DNA from: Clostridium frigoris
GTDB taxonomy: Bacteria; Bacillota; Clostridia; Clostridiales; Clostridiaceae
Reading direction: 5' to 3'
Assembly: GCF_018861865.1 (NCBI RefSeq)
Contig: NZ_JAHLDV010000009.1
Coordinates: 1-64,000, forward strand
DNA: 64,000 nucleotides
In this document: one piece after another, positions 35,825-45,295 of the stretch
How the letters are laid out: every line of letters starts with the position of its first letter
Numbering within the stretch: position 1 is the stretch's first letter
Notes under the pieces: model-generated
What the model was told of the DNA's origin: nothing
What the model saw: the letters and a program-made list of their open reading frames with translations, nothing else
Database searches by the model: none
Made by a program: the position numbers and the translations under genes

Positions 35825-37891
35825 ATGAGTAACGTAAATAATCAAGGTCAAGACTTAGTAATAGCACTAGCGGGTAATCCTAATTGTGGAAAAACTAGTT
35901 TGTTTAATGCATTAACTGGTTCAAAACAACATGTTGGTAACTGGCCAGGGGTTACAGTTGAGAAAAAAGAGGGTAGGTTCAAGTTTGAGGGTAGAAATAT
36001 AATAGTAGTAGACTTACCGGGAACGTATAGCCTCGGGGCATATTCAGAGGATGAGATAGTAGCTCGTGACTTTATATTAAAAAGTAAGCCAGATGTAGTA
36101 ATTAATGTAATTGATTCTAGTAATATAGAAAGAAATTTATATTTAACGATGCAGATTTTAGAAACTGGTGCAAAAATGGTATTAGCTTTTAATATGATGG
36201 ATGAAGCAAGAAACAAGAATATAGAAATAAATATTGATAAAATATCAAAATCTTTAAATGTACCGGTGGTTGCTACAACTGCAACTAAAAATGAAGGTAT
36301 AAAAGAACTCATAAAGCAAGCTATAAAAATAGGTGATTCTAAGCAACATAATATATTTAAAATTAATTATGGTAAAGACATAGAAAACGAAATTAGAATA
36401 CTTACAGAAACTTTCGACCAGAGTTCTGTAACTAAAGAATACCCAACTCAGTGGGCGTCACTAAAACTTTTAGAGGGCGATGAATACATAAAGAAATATG
36501 TGAATGAGAATAAGAATCATGAAAATATAAATAATACACTTACTAAAAGTATAGAGAATTTAATCGTAAAAATAGGTTACGAACCAGATGCATTTATAAT
36601 AGATAAAAGATATGAACTTATAACTAAAATAGCCTCCGATAGTGTGAAAAAAGAACAATCAAATCTTGAGAGTACTTCCGATAAAATAGATAAATGGACC
36701 ACTCACAAGTATTTAGGAATACCGATATTTGCTGTGGTAATGTTCCTTATGTATCAAATAGCAATGATCTTTGGAAATGGGTTCTTGGGTGGACTCGTGG
36801 ATACAGGATTTAGTGCTTTTGGAGATTTTATAGGTGTTATTTTAGCTAGCATGGGAGCACCAGTACTTTTACAATCATTTATTACTGATGGAATAGTAGG
36901 GGGACTTGGGTCAGTGTTTGTATTTACGCCTATGATTTTTACTATGTATTTCCTCATAGCTATACTTGAAGATAGTGGATATATGGCAAGAGCAGCTTAT
37001 ATAATGGATAAATTTATGAATTCAATAGGACTGCATGGCAAAACAGCAGTATCTCTTATAATTTCTAGTGGCTGTAATGTAGCTGGAATTATGTCTACAA
37101 GGACACTAGACAGTAGAAAAGATAGAATGATAGCGATACTTATAAATCCTTTTGTGTCTTGTAGTGCAAGACTTCCAGTCTATGCATTGTTTGCTGGTGC
37201 TTTTTTTACCGGTAGAAAGATTTGGTTGTTTGATGCAGGTGGAGTTATAGTCTTTGGGTTATATGTTCTAGGCATTGCAGTTGCAATATTAATGGGTAAA
37301 TTCCTTAGTGCTAAAGTATTCAAAGGAGAAGAATCTTATTTTGTAATGGAACTTCCACCTTATCGTATACCAACAGCAAAAAGTGTATTTATACATATGT
37401 GGGAAAAATCATCTCATTTCCTAAAAAAGATGAGTACAATAATACTAGGACTAGTTATAATTGTTTGGATTCTATCAAACTTACCAATGGGAGTTACTCC
37501 AGGAACTAAAGATAGTTTAATAGGATCGTTAGGCTCAATTATCGCACCAATATTTAATCTTGCGGGTTTTGGAACTTGGCAGGCAGGAGTATCACTTATA
37601 ACAGGTCTTGCTGCTAAAGAAGCAGTAGTTAGTACGCTGGGAACAGTTTATGCAGCGTCAAATGATGCATCTTTAACAGCGGCTATTCAACAAGCTTTTA
37701 CACCTCTTACCTCACTAGCGTTTATGGTAATGACATTACTTTATTGTCCTTGCGCAGCAACGATAGGCGCAATTAGAAGAGAGACGAATTCTAGGAAATG
37801 GGCTGTTATTGCAGTAATATATACATGTGTTATCGGATGGGTAGGAGGAGTTTTAGTTTATCAAATCGGAAAACTTTTAGGATACAATTAA
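35825..37891 (+). CDS. feoB: Ferrous iron transporter FeoB
   Basis: A 688-aa inner-membrane Fe2+ transporter with an N-terminal G-domain (G1 GNPNCGKTS at residues 17-25, PGVTVEKKEG, G3 DLPGTYSL, G4 NMMDE). A helical guanine-dissociation-inhibitor-like domain follows, then eight or more membrane helices with the Gate motifs (SGYMARAAYIMD, SSGCNVAGIMSTR). The start is ATG 35825, because the run GGGGGA at 35815-35820 serves as ribosome site; the ATG at 35813 overlaps it. It follows the two feoA genes in one operon. Confidence 0.97.
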   Translation: MSNVNNQGQDLVIALAGNPNCGKTSLFNALTGSKQHVGNWPGVTVEKKEGRFKFEGRNIIVVDLPGTYSLGAYSEDEIVARDFILKSKPDVVINVIDSSNIERNLYLTMQILETGAKMVLAFNMMDEARNKNIEINIDKISKSLNVPVVATTATKNEGIKELIKQAIKIGDSKQHNIFKINYGKDIENEIRILTETFDQSSVTKEYPTQWASLKLLEGDEYIKKYVNENKNHENINNTLTKSIENLIVKIGYEPDAFIIDKRYELITKIASDSVKKEQSNLESTSDKIDKWTTHKYLGIPIFAVVMFLMYQIAMIFGNGFLGGLVDTGFSAFGDFIGVILASMGAPVLLQSFITDGIVGGLGSVFVFTPMIFTMYFLIAILEDSGYMARAAYIMDKFMNSIGLHGKTAVSLIISSGCNVAGIMSTRTLDSRKDRMIAILINPFVSCSARLPVYALFAGAFFTGRKIWLFDAGGVIVFGLYVLGIAVAILMGKFLSAKVFKGEESYFVMELPPYRIPTAKSVFIHMWEKSSHFLKKMSTIILGLVIIVWILSNLPMGVTPGTKDSLIGSLGSIIAPIFNLAGFGTWQAGVSLITGLAAKEAVVSTLGTVYAASNDASLTAAIQQAFTPLTSLAFMVMTLLYCPCAATIGAIRRETNSRKWAVIAVIYTCVIGWVGGVLVYQIGKLLGYN

Positions 37892-37924
37892 TATAAAGGT
37901 ACATTAAAAAAATATCTATTTAGT

Positions 37925-37943
37925 GATAATGAAAATCAATATC
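37925..37943. promoter_or_regulatory. Fur box upstream of the DUF2325 and FeoC-like genes
   Basis: GATAATGAAAATCAATATC matches 17 of 19 positions of the Fur consensus GATAATGATAATCATTATC. It lies 33 bp downstream of the feoB stop and 33 bp upstream of the next start. The last two genes of the region may therefore have their own iron-regulated promoter as well as readthrough from feoB. Confidence 0.75.
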
Positions 37944-37975
37944 ATGATTGCAATACACAAAAGGGAGGTGAACTT

Positions 37976-38287
37976 ATGTGCATATTACTCATTGGTGGAG
38001 ATAAACTTGGCAATATTACGCAGAAACTAATGCAGAATGGATTTAATGACATAGAGCACATTACTGGTAGAAAAAAAGATGCTAAAAATTTTAGATTACC
38101 CGGTCACATAGATTTAGTAATGGTTCTTATAGATTTTGTAGGACATCAATTAACAAAGATTGTTAAAGAAGAATCAAGGAGATCTAATGTTAAAGTTGTA
38201 TATTCAAAACGTTCATGGATACATATGGAAAAGAAGATACAAGAATGTGCAAAGGAACTTGGATGTAGTCCTAAAGCTATTATTTAA
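37976..38287 (+). CDS. DUF2325 domain protein in the feo region
   Basis: A 103-aa protein of the DUF2325 family (ILLIGGDKLGNITQKL at the start, then a Rossmann-like order, LVMVLIDFVGHQLTKIV, and a basic end). Its function is unknown; members are often seen next to feo or ferrous-iron genes. ATG 37976 follows AAAGGGAGGTGAA. The second residue is Cys, which may matter for metal or redox sensing. A FeoC-like gene follows 52 bp later, and a strong Fur box precedes it. Confidence 0.85.
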   Translation: MCILLIGGDKLGNITQKLMQNGFNDIEHITGRKKDAKNFRLPGHIDLVMVLIDFVGHQLTKIVKEESRRSNVKVVYSKRSWIHMEKKIQECAKELGCSPKAII

Positions 38288-38339
38288 ATATAGTAAAAAG
38301 AGTAATATCATTGAGTTATATAAAAGGGAGGAATGTAGA

Positions 38340-38618
38340 GTGTTAATGAAGGTGCTTAAAAGATTGGCTGCTGGTGATCGATATTCTAATAAGATAATGG
38401 CGAAGGAACTTGGAATAGATGAAGGAATGGTTGAGCAAATGTTAATGCAGCTTGCGCAGATGAAATATATTGAAAAGGAAGATATGACGTCTTGTTCTGG
38501 ATCATGTAATTGTGGAAGTAGTGCTAAAAAGGCAAGTTGTTGCAGATTAAAAAGTAATATAATAATGTGGAAAATCACCAGTAAAGGTAAGGAAGCAGCA
38601 TTAAGAGTTGCTAAATAA
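38340..38618 (+). CDS. FeoC-like winged-helix protein with Cys cluster
   Basis: A 92-aa protein. The N-terminal half is a small winged-helix domain (SNKIMAKELGIDEGMVEQML). It is followed by a Cys-rich loop (CSGSCNCGSS, then CC), as in FeoC proteins that bind an Fe-S cluster, and a final basic strand. I choose GTG 38340 because GGGAGG lies 8 nt upstream; a much longer frame running back to 38160 overlaps the previous gene and has no ribosome site. It is likely to regulate Feo. Family recognition rests on motif and position. Confidence 0.78.
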   Translation: MLMKVLKRLAAGDRYSNKIMAKELGIDEGMVEQMLMQLAQMKYIEKEDMTSCSGSCNCGSSAKKASCCRLKSNIIMWKITSKGKEAALRVAK

Positions 38619-38663
38619 AGGAGTAAAAAACAAGCATGAGGATGTTTGTTTTTTACTCCTTTA
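38616..38663. terminator. Bidirectional terminator between feo region and histidine kinase
   Basis: TAAAGGAGTAAAAAACAA and its near-exact complement give an 18-bp stem with a short loop. T-runs flank it on both strands. It should end the feo transcript on the plus strand and the kinase transcript on the minus strand. Confidence 0.92.
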
Positions 38664-38674
38664 TAAATTCACGA

Positions 38675-40246
38675 TTATGAATAAACATCAGAAAGTTCAA
38701 CTCTTATACTTTGATCTTTAGCATGTAATTCACTATTATATATTTTGTTTTCCTTAGAGACTTTTCCGGAAGGAAGACTAACGGTAAACTTGCTTCCCTT
38801 GCCGTACTCACTTTCGACGGTTATGGTACCACCGTGTAATTTTACAATAGATTTAACTAAACTTAGTCCTATACCTGTACCTTCTGCATTTCTTGATAGT
38901 GATTTATCTATCTGCTTAAATCTATCAAATATCATATCTAAGTTCTTTTTTTCAATTCCAATACCATTGTCACTTACTGATATTTCAACAAATTCATCTT
39001 TGTCATTAATATTTACTAATATTTCATTGCCAGCATTTGAAAACTTTATAGCATTTGATATAAGATTTAATACTACTCTTTCTATTTTTTCTTGGTCACA
39101 AGCAATTACTTTTTCTTCTGTATTAGTATCAAAGATAATATTTAATCCTTTACTGTCGGTGAAATTAGTTACAGACATTACTATATCTTCTACAAACTTA
39201 ACTATATTGTTATTTGATAGGTTAAGTTTTAAGAAACCTGTTTCTATTTTTGACAAATCGACTATATTATTAATCATTTTAGATAATCTATAGGAGTTTT
39301 GTTTAATTGAATCTATATATTTAATAATTGAATCCTTATTATCATCAAGGGATCCACTTTTACAATACACATTAAATAACTGAGCTGTTGCAAATATAAT
39401 ATTCAGTGGAGTTTTAAGTTCGTGGGAGATGTTAACAAGAAATTCTCCTTGTGATTTCAATGCTTCTTTCATATATATATTAGATTTAATTTCATGTTCG
39501 TGACAGTCATTTTGATGGTTGATTATTTTATTTTGATTTTCTATATTTTGATTTTTGAGAACCCTTTGAGTAACTTCAACAGCGGTATGAAATATGTATT
39601 TCATCTTTCCATTATCAAATATGGGTGTTTGAGTGGAATCCCAGTAAGTTTTACCTTTTGTTATATTATCAAATTCGAATTCTTTTATATAACTTGCCTT
39701 TTGAGAAATAAGAACAGAATTACAAATAACTTCAGCTGGCGTTCCAATAAAACCAGTTATAACTTCACTTATAGGTTTACCTATACTATTTTCTTGTTTA
39801 TTGTAATTAGAGTATGTAAAATTAAGATACTTTTGATTTGCTTTAAGCAATATTAAATCGGGTATACTGTAAACAGCAACGCCTGATGTGTTATCAACAA
39901 ACATTTGTTCAACGAATATGAGTTTGTCATTAAGTCTGGAATTTGGTTTTTCAACAAAAGTATATAACTTACTATTTGTCTCAGAGCCGTGGGAGATTGA
40001 GATATCAACTTCAAGTGCATTAAGGAACTTTGTGAATATATAGCCAGAGTAATTATTATTTATTTTATCTTCTAAAGATTTTAAATTGAAATTTAACATG
40101 CTTCCTACTTCTTTAATGGATTTACCAACCAATTCACTTAGTACGTATTCTGTTAAATCAAGGAATTTATCATTAACATCTGTCACAATGTTAGCACACG
40201 AATACAAGTATGGTTCTATTATTGTTTCACTATAAGCATTTATCAT
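38675..40246 (-). CDS. PAS-domain sensor histidine kinase, orphan
   Basis: A 523-aa kinase without obvious membrane helices, so probably cytoplasmic. Two PAS-like regions cover residues 1-240. The dimerisation block ISHELKTPLNIIF has the phosphoacceptor His near residue 274. The catalytic domain shows NLISNAIKFSNAG, DNGIGIEKKNLDMIFDRF and GTGIGLSLVKSIV. There is no response regulator next to it. In clostridia such orphan kinases can phosphorylate Spo0A; that is a possibility, not shown here. The start is ATG 40246 with AGGAGG upstream on the minus strand. Confidence 0.9.
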   Translation of the reverse strand: MINAYSETIIEPYLYSCANIVTDVNDKFLDLTEYVLSELVGKSIKEVGSMLNFNLKSLEDKINNNYSGYIFTKFLNALEVDISISHGSETNSKLYTFVEKPNSRLNDKLIFVEQMFVDNTSGVAVYSIPDLILLKANQKYLNFTYSNYNKQENSIGKPISEVITGFIGTPAEVICNSVLISQKASYIKEFEFDNITKGKTYWDSTQTPIFDNGKMKYIFHTAVEVTQRVLKNQNIENQNKIINHQNDCHEHEIKSNIYMKEALKSQGEFLVNISHELKTPLNIIFATAQLFNVYCKSGSLDDNKDSIIKYIDSIKQNSYRLSKMINNIVDLSKIETGFLKLNLSNNNIVKFVEDIVMSVTNFTDSKGLNIIFDTNTEEKVIACDQEKIERVVLNLISNAIKFSNAGNEILVNINDKDEFVEISVSDNGIGIEKKNLDMIFDRFKQIDKSLSRNAEGTGIGLSLVKSIVKLHGGTITVESEYGKGSKFTVSLPSGKVSKENKIYNSELHAKDQSIRVELSDVYS

Positions 40247-40487
40247 CCAATAGCAACCTCCTCTTCATTCTATACATATATATATTACCATATTTTATAC
40301 AACATTACTATATTGAATATTGAATTTATATGATTTTTATAATCTTATAGTATTTTAAAAAACAATATTGGAATAATATTACAATAAATCCATAATGATG
40401 ATATACTTATACTAATAATCATAGTAAAAAATTATAGGTAATAGAATGTTATTGCCATTATATATATATTTAAGGGAGGTTTTTTTA

Positions 40488-41018
40488 ATGAAACTAAATA
40501 AAATAATAGGCAAATTCCTTGATGCATGTGGAAAATTATTTGCCAATCGTTCTAGGTGGCTAATCATAGGTAGTATATTATTGGTGATTATTATAACAGG
40601 TACAGGAGGGTTTTATATTTCGCAACACAAACTAAAGGAGCAGGGTAGTCCTAAAATTGTACAAGCAGTTCAGATTAAGCAGAAATTAGATACTAAACAG
40701 GTTGCAATAAAACAAAACCATAACACCCAAAATCCAAGTGATGAAGAATTAGTAGTATATAATACGATGCATAAAATGATAAATACTAAAATTGTGGCAG
40801 AAGATGGAAAGATATGGGGAGAGATAGAGATAACTGATGGTAAGTGTAACCAATTAATTAGTGATATTTCAAAAAGTGGGTATCCTGACAAGGTAGAGCT
40901 TTTACAGTTTCTTAATCGTTGGAAAAATAAAGATTTTAAGAGTGGAGTCGGGGAGCACAATTACTTATGGGATGGACTTAAAGGAACACTCGGAAAGGCC
41001 AAATCACTTAGAGAATAA
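40488..41018 (+). CDS. Membrane-anchored protein of unknown function
   Basis: A 176-aa protein with a single N-terminal helix (residues about 24-44, WLIIGSILLVIIITGTGGF). It continues as a soluble, charged domain outside the membrane that includes ELVVYNTMHKMINTKIVAEDG and ends GLKGTLGKAKSL. No family is recognised. ATG 40488 follows AAGGGAGG; a reading frame that extends 42 bp further upstream lacks a ribosome site. It stands alone between the kinase and an acyltransferase, with its own terminator. Confidence 0.75.
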   Translation: MKLNKIIGKFLDACGKLFANRSRWLIIGSILLVIIITGTGGFYISQHKLKEQGSPKIVQAVQIKQKLDTKQVAIKQNHNTQNPSDEELVVYNTMHKMINTKIVAEDGKIWGEIEITDGKCNQLISDISKSGYPDKVELLQFLNRWKNKDFKSGVGEHNYLWDGLKGTLGKAKSLRE

Positions 41019-41044
41019 TCATATTAATAATATATAATAATTTT

Positions 41045-41071
41045 AAAAAAGTGCCTATAGGCACTTTTTTT
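41045..41071 (+). terminator. Terminator after the 176-aa protein gene
   Basis: AAAAAAGTGCC-TATA-GGCACTTTTTT is an 11-bp perfect stem with a tetraloop and a T-run. Textbook intrinsic terminator. Confidence 0.93.
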
Positions 41072-41223
41072 AGTTGATTAATATAGGAATATTATCATTA
41101 GGTAAAATAAAATTAATTAGCGAAAAAAGTTGAAACATGTCGCATCCAATAGTATAATATGTATATAATTTTCTTTTTCATATGCTAGTAAAAAGCTTAT
41201 GAAATTATTTAAGGGGTGTATGT

Positions 41224-42258
41224 ATGAAGAAACATTTAAGCGAACTACAAGTATATAGTGGGATAGCAATTTTATTTGTAACATTTATACATAGCGATGC
41301 ATTTTTTTTGCTTAGTATATTACACTTAAAAACTTATGTTCAAGTGGGTTTTTTATTTAATCTTGCAGATAAAGTTGTCCATGTAGCAGTGCCAATGTTT
41401 ATATTTATCGCAGGATATAAATACGAAATGCAGGATAAAAATGAAATATATACTAAACTTATATATAAAAAATTTACTAATATTATTAAACCATTTCTTA
41501 TTGTTAGTATATGTTGGATATTATTTGAGTGGGGAAAGCTTTGTTTAGAAAATATTGTTTTGCATGACCATGTTAATATTTATTATGTGTTTATGAATTG
41601 CTTAAAGGATTTATTTAATACATTTTTGGGGGATAATTTTGCATACCAATTATGGTATATTCCTATGTACACACTTGTTGTATTTAGTTACCCAATTATA
41701 ATTAAATTTTTGAAAAATTCTAGAACAAGAATGATTATTTTATACATTATAGCAATTATAATAACTGTTATTCAAATTAAAACAAAGCTACTCTCTAGTC
41801 CATATATGCAGCCTATTAATTTTATATATTACTTTTACTTATACGAGTTAGGAGTCCAATTATATTCTAAAAAAATTAAAAATAAGTATAGAAATATAAC
41901 TATTATATCTTATCTGCTTTTATTACCAGCAGTATCACTTATAAAAAATCCACTTATAAGTAATTTAAGCACAAATTTAATTTTCACTCCTATTGCAGTA
42001 ATTGCAATGTATTATGTAGCGCTATACTTAAAAAACAATAAAATATTATTAACCTTAGGAAAATATTCTTTCGCAATATACTTGTTCCATGAACCTATTT
42101 TTGTAAGCAAATTATCTAGACTATTAGTAAGTCATGATTTATATAATTCTAAAGTCGTCATACCATTTGTAGCAGTAAGTTCTATTGTGCTTAGCATTTG
42201 TTTTTATAAAATTTTAATAAAAACAAGGTTTGGTAAATATGTTTTTAATATTACATAA
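41224..42258 (+). CDS. Acyltransferase 3 family membrane protein
   Basis: A 344-aa integral membrane protein with about ten helices, a His near the N-terminus in TFIHSDAFF and the FIAGYKYE block after the second helix, as in OafA-like acyltransferases. These move acetyl or other acyl groups across the membrane to surface polysaccharides or peptidoglycan. The EPS cluster 26 kb away makes EPS a candidate acceptor, but the gene is separate from it. ATG 41224 follows AAGGGGTG. A terminator follows directly. Confidence 0.88.
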   Translation: MKKHLSELQVYSGIAILFVTFIHSDAFFLLSILHLKTYVQVGFLFNLADKVVHVAVPMFIFIAGYKYEMQDKNEIYTKLIYKKFTNIIKPFLIVSICWILFEWGKLCLENIVLHDHVNIYYVFMNCLKDLFNTFLGDNFAYQLWYIPMYTLVVFSYPIIIKFLKNSRTRMIILYIIAIIITVIQIKTKLLSSPYMQPINFIYYFYLYELGVQLYSKKIKNKYRNITIISYLLLLPAVSLIKNPLISNLSTNLIFTPIAVIAMYYVALYLKNNKILLTLGKYSFAIYLFHEPIFVSKLSRLLVSHDLYNSKVVIPFVAVSSIVLSICFYKILIKTRFGKYVFNIT

Positions 42259-42264
42259 CAAATG

Positions 42265-42306
42265 AAAAAGCATGATATATTTTTAAATATATCATGCTTT
42301 TTTTAT
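42265..42306. terminator. Terminator between acyltransferase and OpuC copy 1
   Basis: AAAAAGCATGATATATTT and AAATATATCATGCTTTTT form an 18-bp stem with T-runs on both sides. It should serve both the plus-strand acyltransferase and the minus-strand permease gene. Confidence 0.92.
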
Positions 42307-42351
42307 CTTAATGATATTTGATCGAAGATGATAAATAGCTTCGCTTAATAA

Positions 42352-43935
42352 TTAATCAATTAAGTTTTTTGATCTTAAAAAGTCTTCGGCAACTTTTTTA
42401 GATTGTGCGCCGTTATCAACTTTTAAGTTCATAGATCTCATTTCTTCATCATTAATTTTTCCATCTAAGACAGACAATACACCTTTTAATTCAGGGTATT
42501 TTTTCATTGTATCTGCATTTATTAGTGGAACTGCATAATATGGTGGGAAGAAAGCTTTATCATCTTTTAAAAGTTTTAAATCAAACTTTTTAATTAATCC
42601 ATCAGTGGAGAATGCATCTAAAACCTGGGTCTCATTATTTTTAAGTGCTGTATATCTAAGTCCACCATCTATACCTTTTACACTTTTGAATTTTAAATTG
42701 TATTTTTTCTGAAGCCCAAGATAACCATCTGGTCTATTAGCAAAATCCATAGTAACTCCAGCTGTTACTGTTGGACTTATTTTCGCTAAATCAGATATAG
42801 TTTCTAAGTTATACTTTTTTGCAAAATCTTTTTTTACGGCTATTACGTAAGTATTGTTAAATCCTATTGGTTTTAACATTTCTATACCATATTTTTTAGC
42901 CAGTGCTGCTTTTCCAGTATCGTAAACTTTTGCTGGATCGCTCATAGTAGGTTGTTTTAGCATATTTACAAGAACGGTGCCAGTATACTCTACATATAGA
43001 TCAACATCTTTTGATTTTAGGGCACTAAATACTACATTAGTTCCACCTAAATTCAATTTTCTTTCAACTTTGTATTTTGTTTTAGCTTCAATTAATGAGG
43101 AAACCATATCTCCGAGTATTATTTGTTCATTAAAGTTTTTAGATCCTACTACTATCTTGTTTTTATCATTAACAAAACTTGTAGCTACTGTTGATAATAT
43201 AACTAAAAGTACAAGTCCTGAAGCTATAAGTTTGAATTTTTTACTTCCAAATAAACCTTTGCGTTTAGAAGTTTTACTGTGAGTAACTTTTATTCCCTCA
43301 GGAACTACTATGTCTTCTATCTTGCCTAGTACAAAATCTAATATAATAGCAAGTATACAAGCAGGGATAGCTCCAGCAAGAATCATGTTATTATCTACAG
43401 TTTGAACTCCAGAGAAGACTAAATATCCAAGACCACCAGCGCCGATGAAAGCAGCTATGGTCATTAGTCCGACAGCTGTAACTGAAGATATCCTAATACC
43501 TGACATAATAATTGGCATAGCTAGGGGAAAACGAACTTTTAGAAGTACTTGAGTATTTGTAAGTCCCATACCATCGGCAGCTTCAATAAGTGCAGGGCTG
43601 ACATTTGTTAGTCCTGTAAATGTATTTTTTACAATTGGTAGAAGAGAATACATAACTACCATTATAATTGCAGGTTTACTTCCAATACCAAGTACTGGTA
43701 TTAAAAATCCAAGTAATGCAAGGCTAGGTATAGATTGTATTACATTTGTAACACCAATTACAGGAACCGAAAGTTTTCTATATCTAACTATAAGTATACC
43801 AAGTGGTATAGCAATTATTATAGCAATAACAATTGAGAATAAAGTTAGTTGAATATGTTGTATAAATAAATCCATTATTTGAGTTTTTCTTTCTACTAGG
43901 AAATTAAAAAAAGAAGTTAAATTATTCATTAACAT
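42352..43935 (-). CDS. OpuC-type permease/substrate-binding fusion (copy 1)
   Basis: A 527-aa protein. Residues 1 to about 215 are an ABC permease domain with five or six helices (the EAA-like loop EAADGMGLTNTQVLLKVRFPLA is seen). One further helix near 238-255 follows, then an OpuAC substrate-binding domain (VVGSKNFNEQIILGDM, YVEYTGTVLVNML, AFSTDGLI) that lies outside the cell. It imports quaternary amines such as glycine betaine, carnitine or choline. Its ATPase gene overlaps the start by 14 bp. The exact substrate cannot be read. Confidence 0.93.
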   Translation of the reverse strand: MLMNNLTSFFNFLVERKTQIMDLFIQHIQLTLFSIVIAIIIAIPLGILIVRYRKLSVPVIGVTNVIQSIPSLALLGFLIPVLGIGSKPAIIMVVMYSLLPIVKNTFTGLTNVSPALIEAADGMGLTNTQVLLKVRFPLAMPIIMSGIRISSVTAVGLMTIAAFIGAGGLGYLVFSGVQTVDNNMILAGAIPACILAIILDFVLGKIEDIVVPEGIKVTHSKTSKRKGLFGSKKFKLIASGLVLLVILSTVATSFVNDKNKIVVGSKNFNEQIILGDMVSSLIEAKTKYKVERKLNLGGTNVVFSALKSKDVDLYVEYTGTVLVNMLKQPTMSDPAKVYDTGKAALAKKYGIEMLKPIGFNNTYVIAVKKDFAKKYNLETISDLAKISPTVTAGVTMDFANRPDGYLGLQKKYNLKFKSVKGIDGGLRYTALKNNETQVLDAFSTDGLIKKFDLKLLKDDKAFFPPYYAVPLINADTMKKYPELKGVLSVLDGKINDEEMRSMNLKVDNGAQSKKVAEDFLRSKNLID

Positions 43936-45067
43936 CTACCTCCATATCTATGAATTGATTACTTAATATAGATAAAAGGCTGCTCTTTGTAAGAAGGCCT
44001 ACTAGCTTATGGTTATCATCAACTACTGGAACAAAATTTATATCTTCCTTTTTTATAACCTCTAATATATTTATTATTGTATCTTCTTGATTTACGGTTA
44101 TAAGCTTGGTTTCCATTAAGTCTTTTATTCTTTTAGTTTTATCTGGATCTTTTCTTAGAGTTGTTCTAATTTGTTTTAACGTAACAAGTCCAGTTAGCGT
44201 ATTACCTTTATCTATAACAAGTAAACTATCTACATTGTTAGATTTCATTATTTCAATTGCTTGGAGTATTGTTCGTTCTCCAACTGATTTTATAGGTTTA
44301 TCTATCATTATATCTTTTGCCATAATTAGTTCAGGTTGATTCCATATTCTATTTTTACCTACGAAGTCACGTACGAAGTCATTAATAGGATTTTTTAATA
44401 TTTCTGATGGTGTATCAAATTGAACCACATATCCACCATCCATAATGCAAATTCTATCGCCAAGTTTTAATGCTTCATCCATATCATGAGTTACAAATAT
44501 AATAGTTTTTTTGTAGTTTTGTTGAATATTAAATACTTCATCTTGAAGCTGAGTTTTTGTTATAGGGTCCAGGGCACTAAAGGGTTCATCCATGAGTATA
44601 ACATCAGGATCCATTACGAAAGCTCTTGCAACACCTACTCTTTGCTGCTCACCTCCACTTAATTGATTGGGATATTTATCTATATATATATCAGGATCTA
44701 GTCCTACAAGTGTTAACAACTCAATTACTTTAGTGCGTATCTTGTCTTTTTCCATTTTTTCTATAGAAGGTATTAATGCTATATTATCACCTATAGTCAA
44801 ATGTGGGAGTAGACCTGCTTGTTGTATAACATAACCCATATTACGCCTTAATTTTATGGTGTTTTGATCTCCAATTTTTTTACCATTAATTAAAACTTCA
44901 CCAGAAGTGGGAGTTATTAATTTATTAATCATTTTTAATGTTGTAGTTTTACCGCAACCACTAGGTCCTATAAAAACTACTAATTCTTCATCTTGTATAG
45001 TAATATTTATATCTTTTAATATTTTTCTACCATTAAAACTTTTGCTTACATTCTTAAACTCGATCAA
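43922..45067 (-). CDS. OpuC-type ATPase with two CBS domains (copy 1)
   Basis: A 381-aa ABC ATPase for compatible-solute uptake: Walker A GPSGCGKTT, signature LSGGEQQRVG, Walker B VILMDEPFSALDP and switch THDMDEA. Two CBS domains follow (about residues 255-375), which in related OpuC ATPases bind c-di-AMP and inhibit transport. The start is TTG 45067, with AGGAGG 7 nt upstream on the minus strand. This start also matches that of copy 2, and both proteins are 381 aa. An operator palindrome overlaps its promoter. Confidence 0.94.
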   Translation of the reverse strand: MIEFKNVSKSFNGRKILKDINITIQDEELVVFIGPSGCGKTTTLKMINKLITPTSGEVLINGKKIGDQNTIKLRRNMGYVIQQAGLLPHLTIGDNIALIPSIEKMEKDKIRTKVIELLTLVGLDPDIYIDKYPNQLSGGEQQRVGVARAFVMDPDVILMDEPFSALDPITKTQLQDEVFNIQQNYKKTIIFVTHDMDEALKLGDRICIMDGGYVVQFDTPSEILKNPINDFVRDFVGKNRIWNQPELIMAKDIMIDKPIKSVGERTILQAIEIMKSNNVDSLLVIDKGNTLTGLVTLKQIRTTLRKDPDKTKRIKDLMETKLITVNQEDTIINILEVIKKEDINFVPVVDDNHKLVGLLTKSSLLSILSNQFIDMEVDVNE

Positions 45068-45090
45068 GTTAAAACCTCCTAATTTTATAA

Positions 45091-45125
45091 AGTAACAACT
45101 CATAGTATAACATTGAGTTGTTACT
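45091..45125 (-). promoter_or_regulatory. Palindromic operator over the promoter of OpuC copy 1
   Basis: AGTAACAACTCA (45091-45102) and TGAGTTGTTACT (45114-45125) are perfect 12-bp arms with an 11-bp spacer. On the minus strand TTTACA (just upstream, about 45129-45124) and TATACT are separated by 17 bp, so the palindrome covers the spacer and -10. The same half-site GTTGTTACT recurs at OpuC copy 2. A repressor such as the BusR-like protein encoded at 48233 is the likely ligand. Confidence 0.82.
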
Positions 45126-45247
45126 TTGTAAAGATTTTGTAAATCCATATTAGACCCATATTAATTTGTATGGAATTATTATTTATCTATTAAAGCACAT
45201 TTATACAAACTTTTTATAAAATAGTTTTCTATTTTAATTTGAAAATA

Positions 45248-45282
45248 AAAAGGCGATATATTTTAAAAATATATCGCCTTTT
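45248..45282 (-). terminator. Terminator of OpuC copy 2
   Basis: AAAAGGCGATATATTTT and AAAATATATCGCCTTTT form a 17-bp stem with a very short loop and a T-run on the minus strand. It ends the copy 2 operon before the promoter of copy 1. Confidence 0.9.
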
Positions 45283-45295
45283 GTACTTTTAGATT

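Noticed and set aside
38160-38618. Longer version of the FeoC-like gene starting at 38160
   Set aside because: It would overlap the DUF2325 gene by 128 bp and has no ribosome site, whereas GTG 38340 has GGGAGG at 8 nt.
43922-45148. N-terminal extension of the OpuC copy 1 ATPase to 45148
   Set aside because: The extension would run through the operator and promoter; TTG 45067 has a good ribosome site and gives the same length as copy 2.
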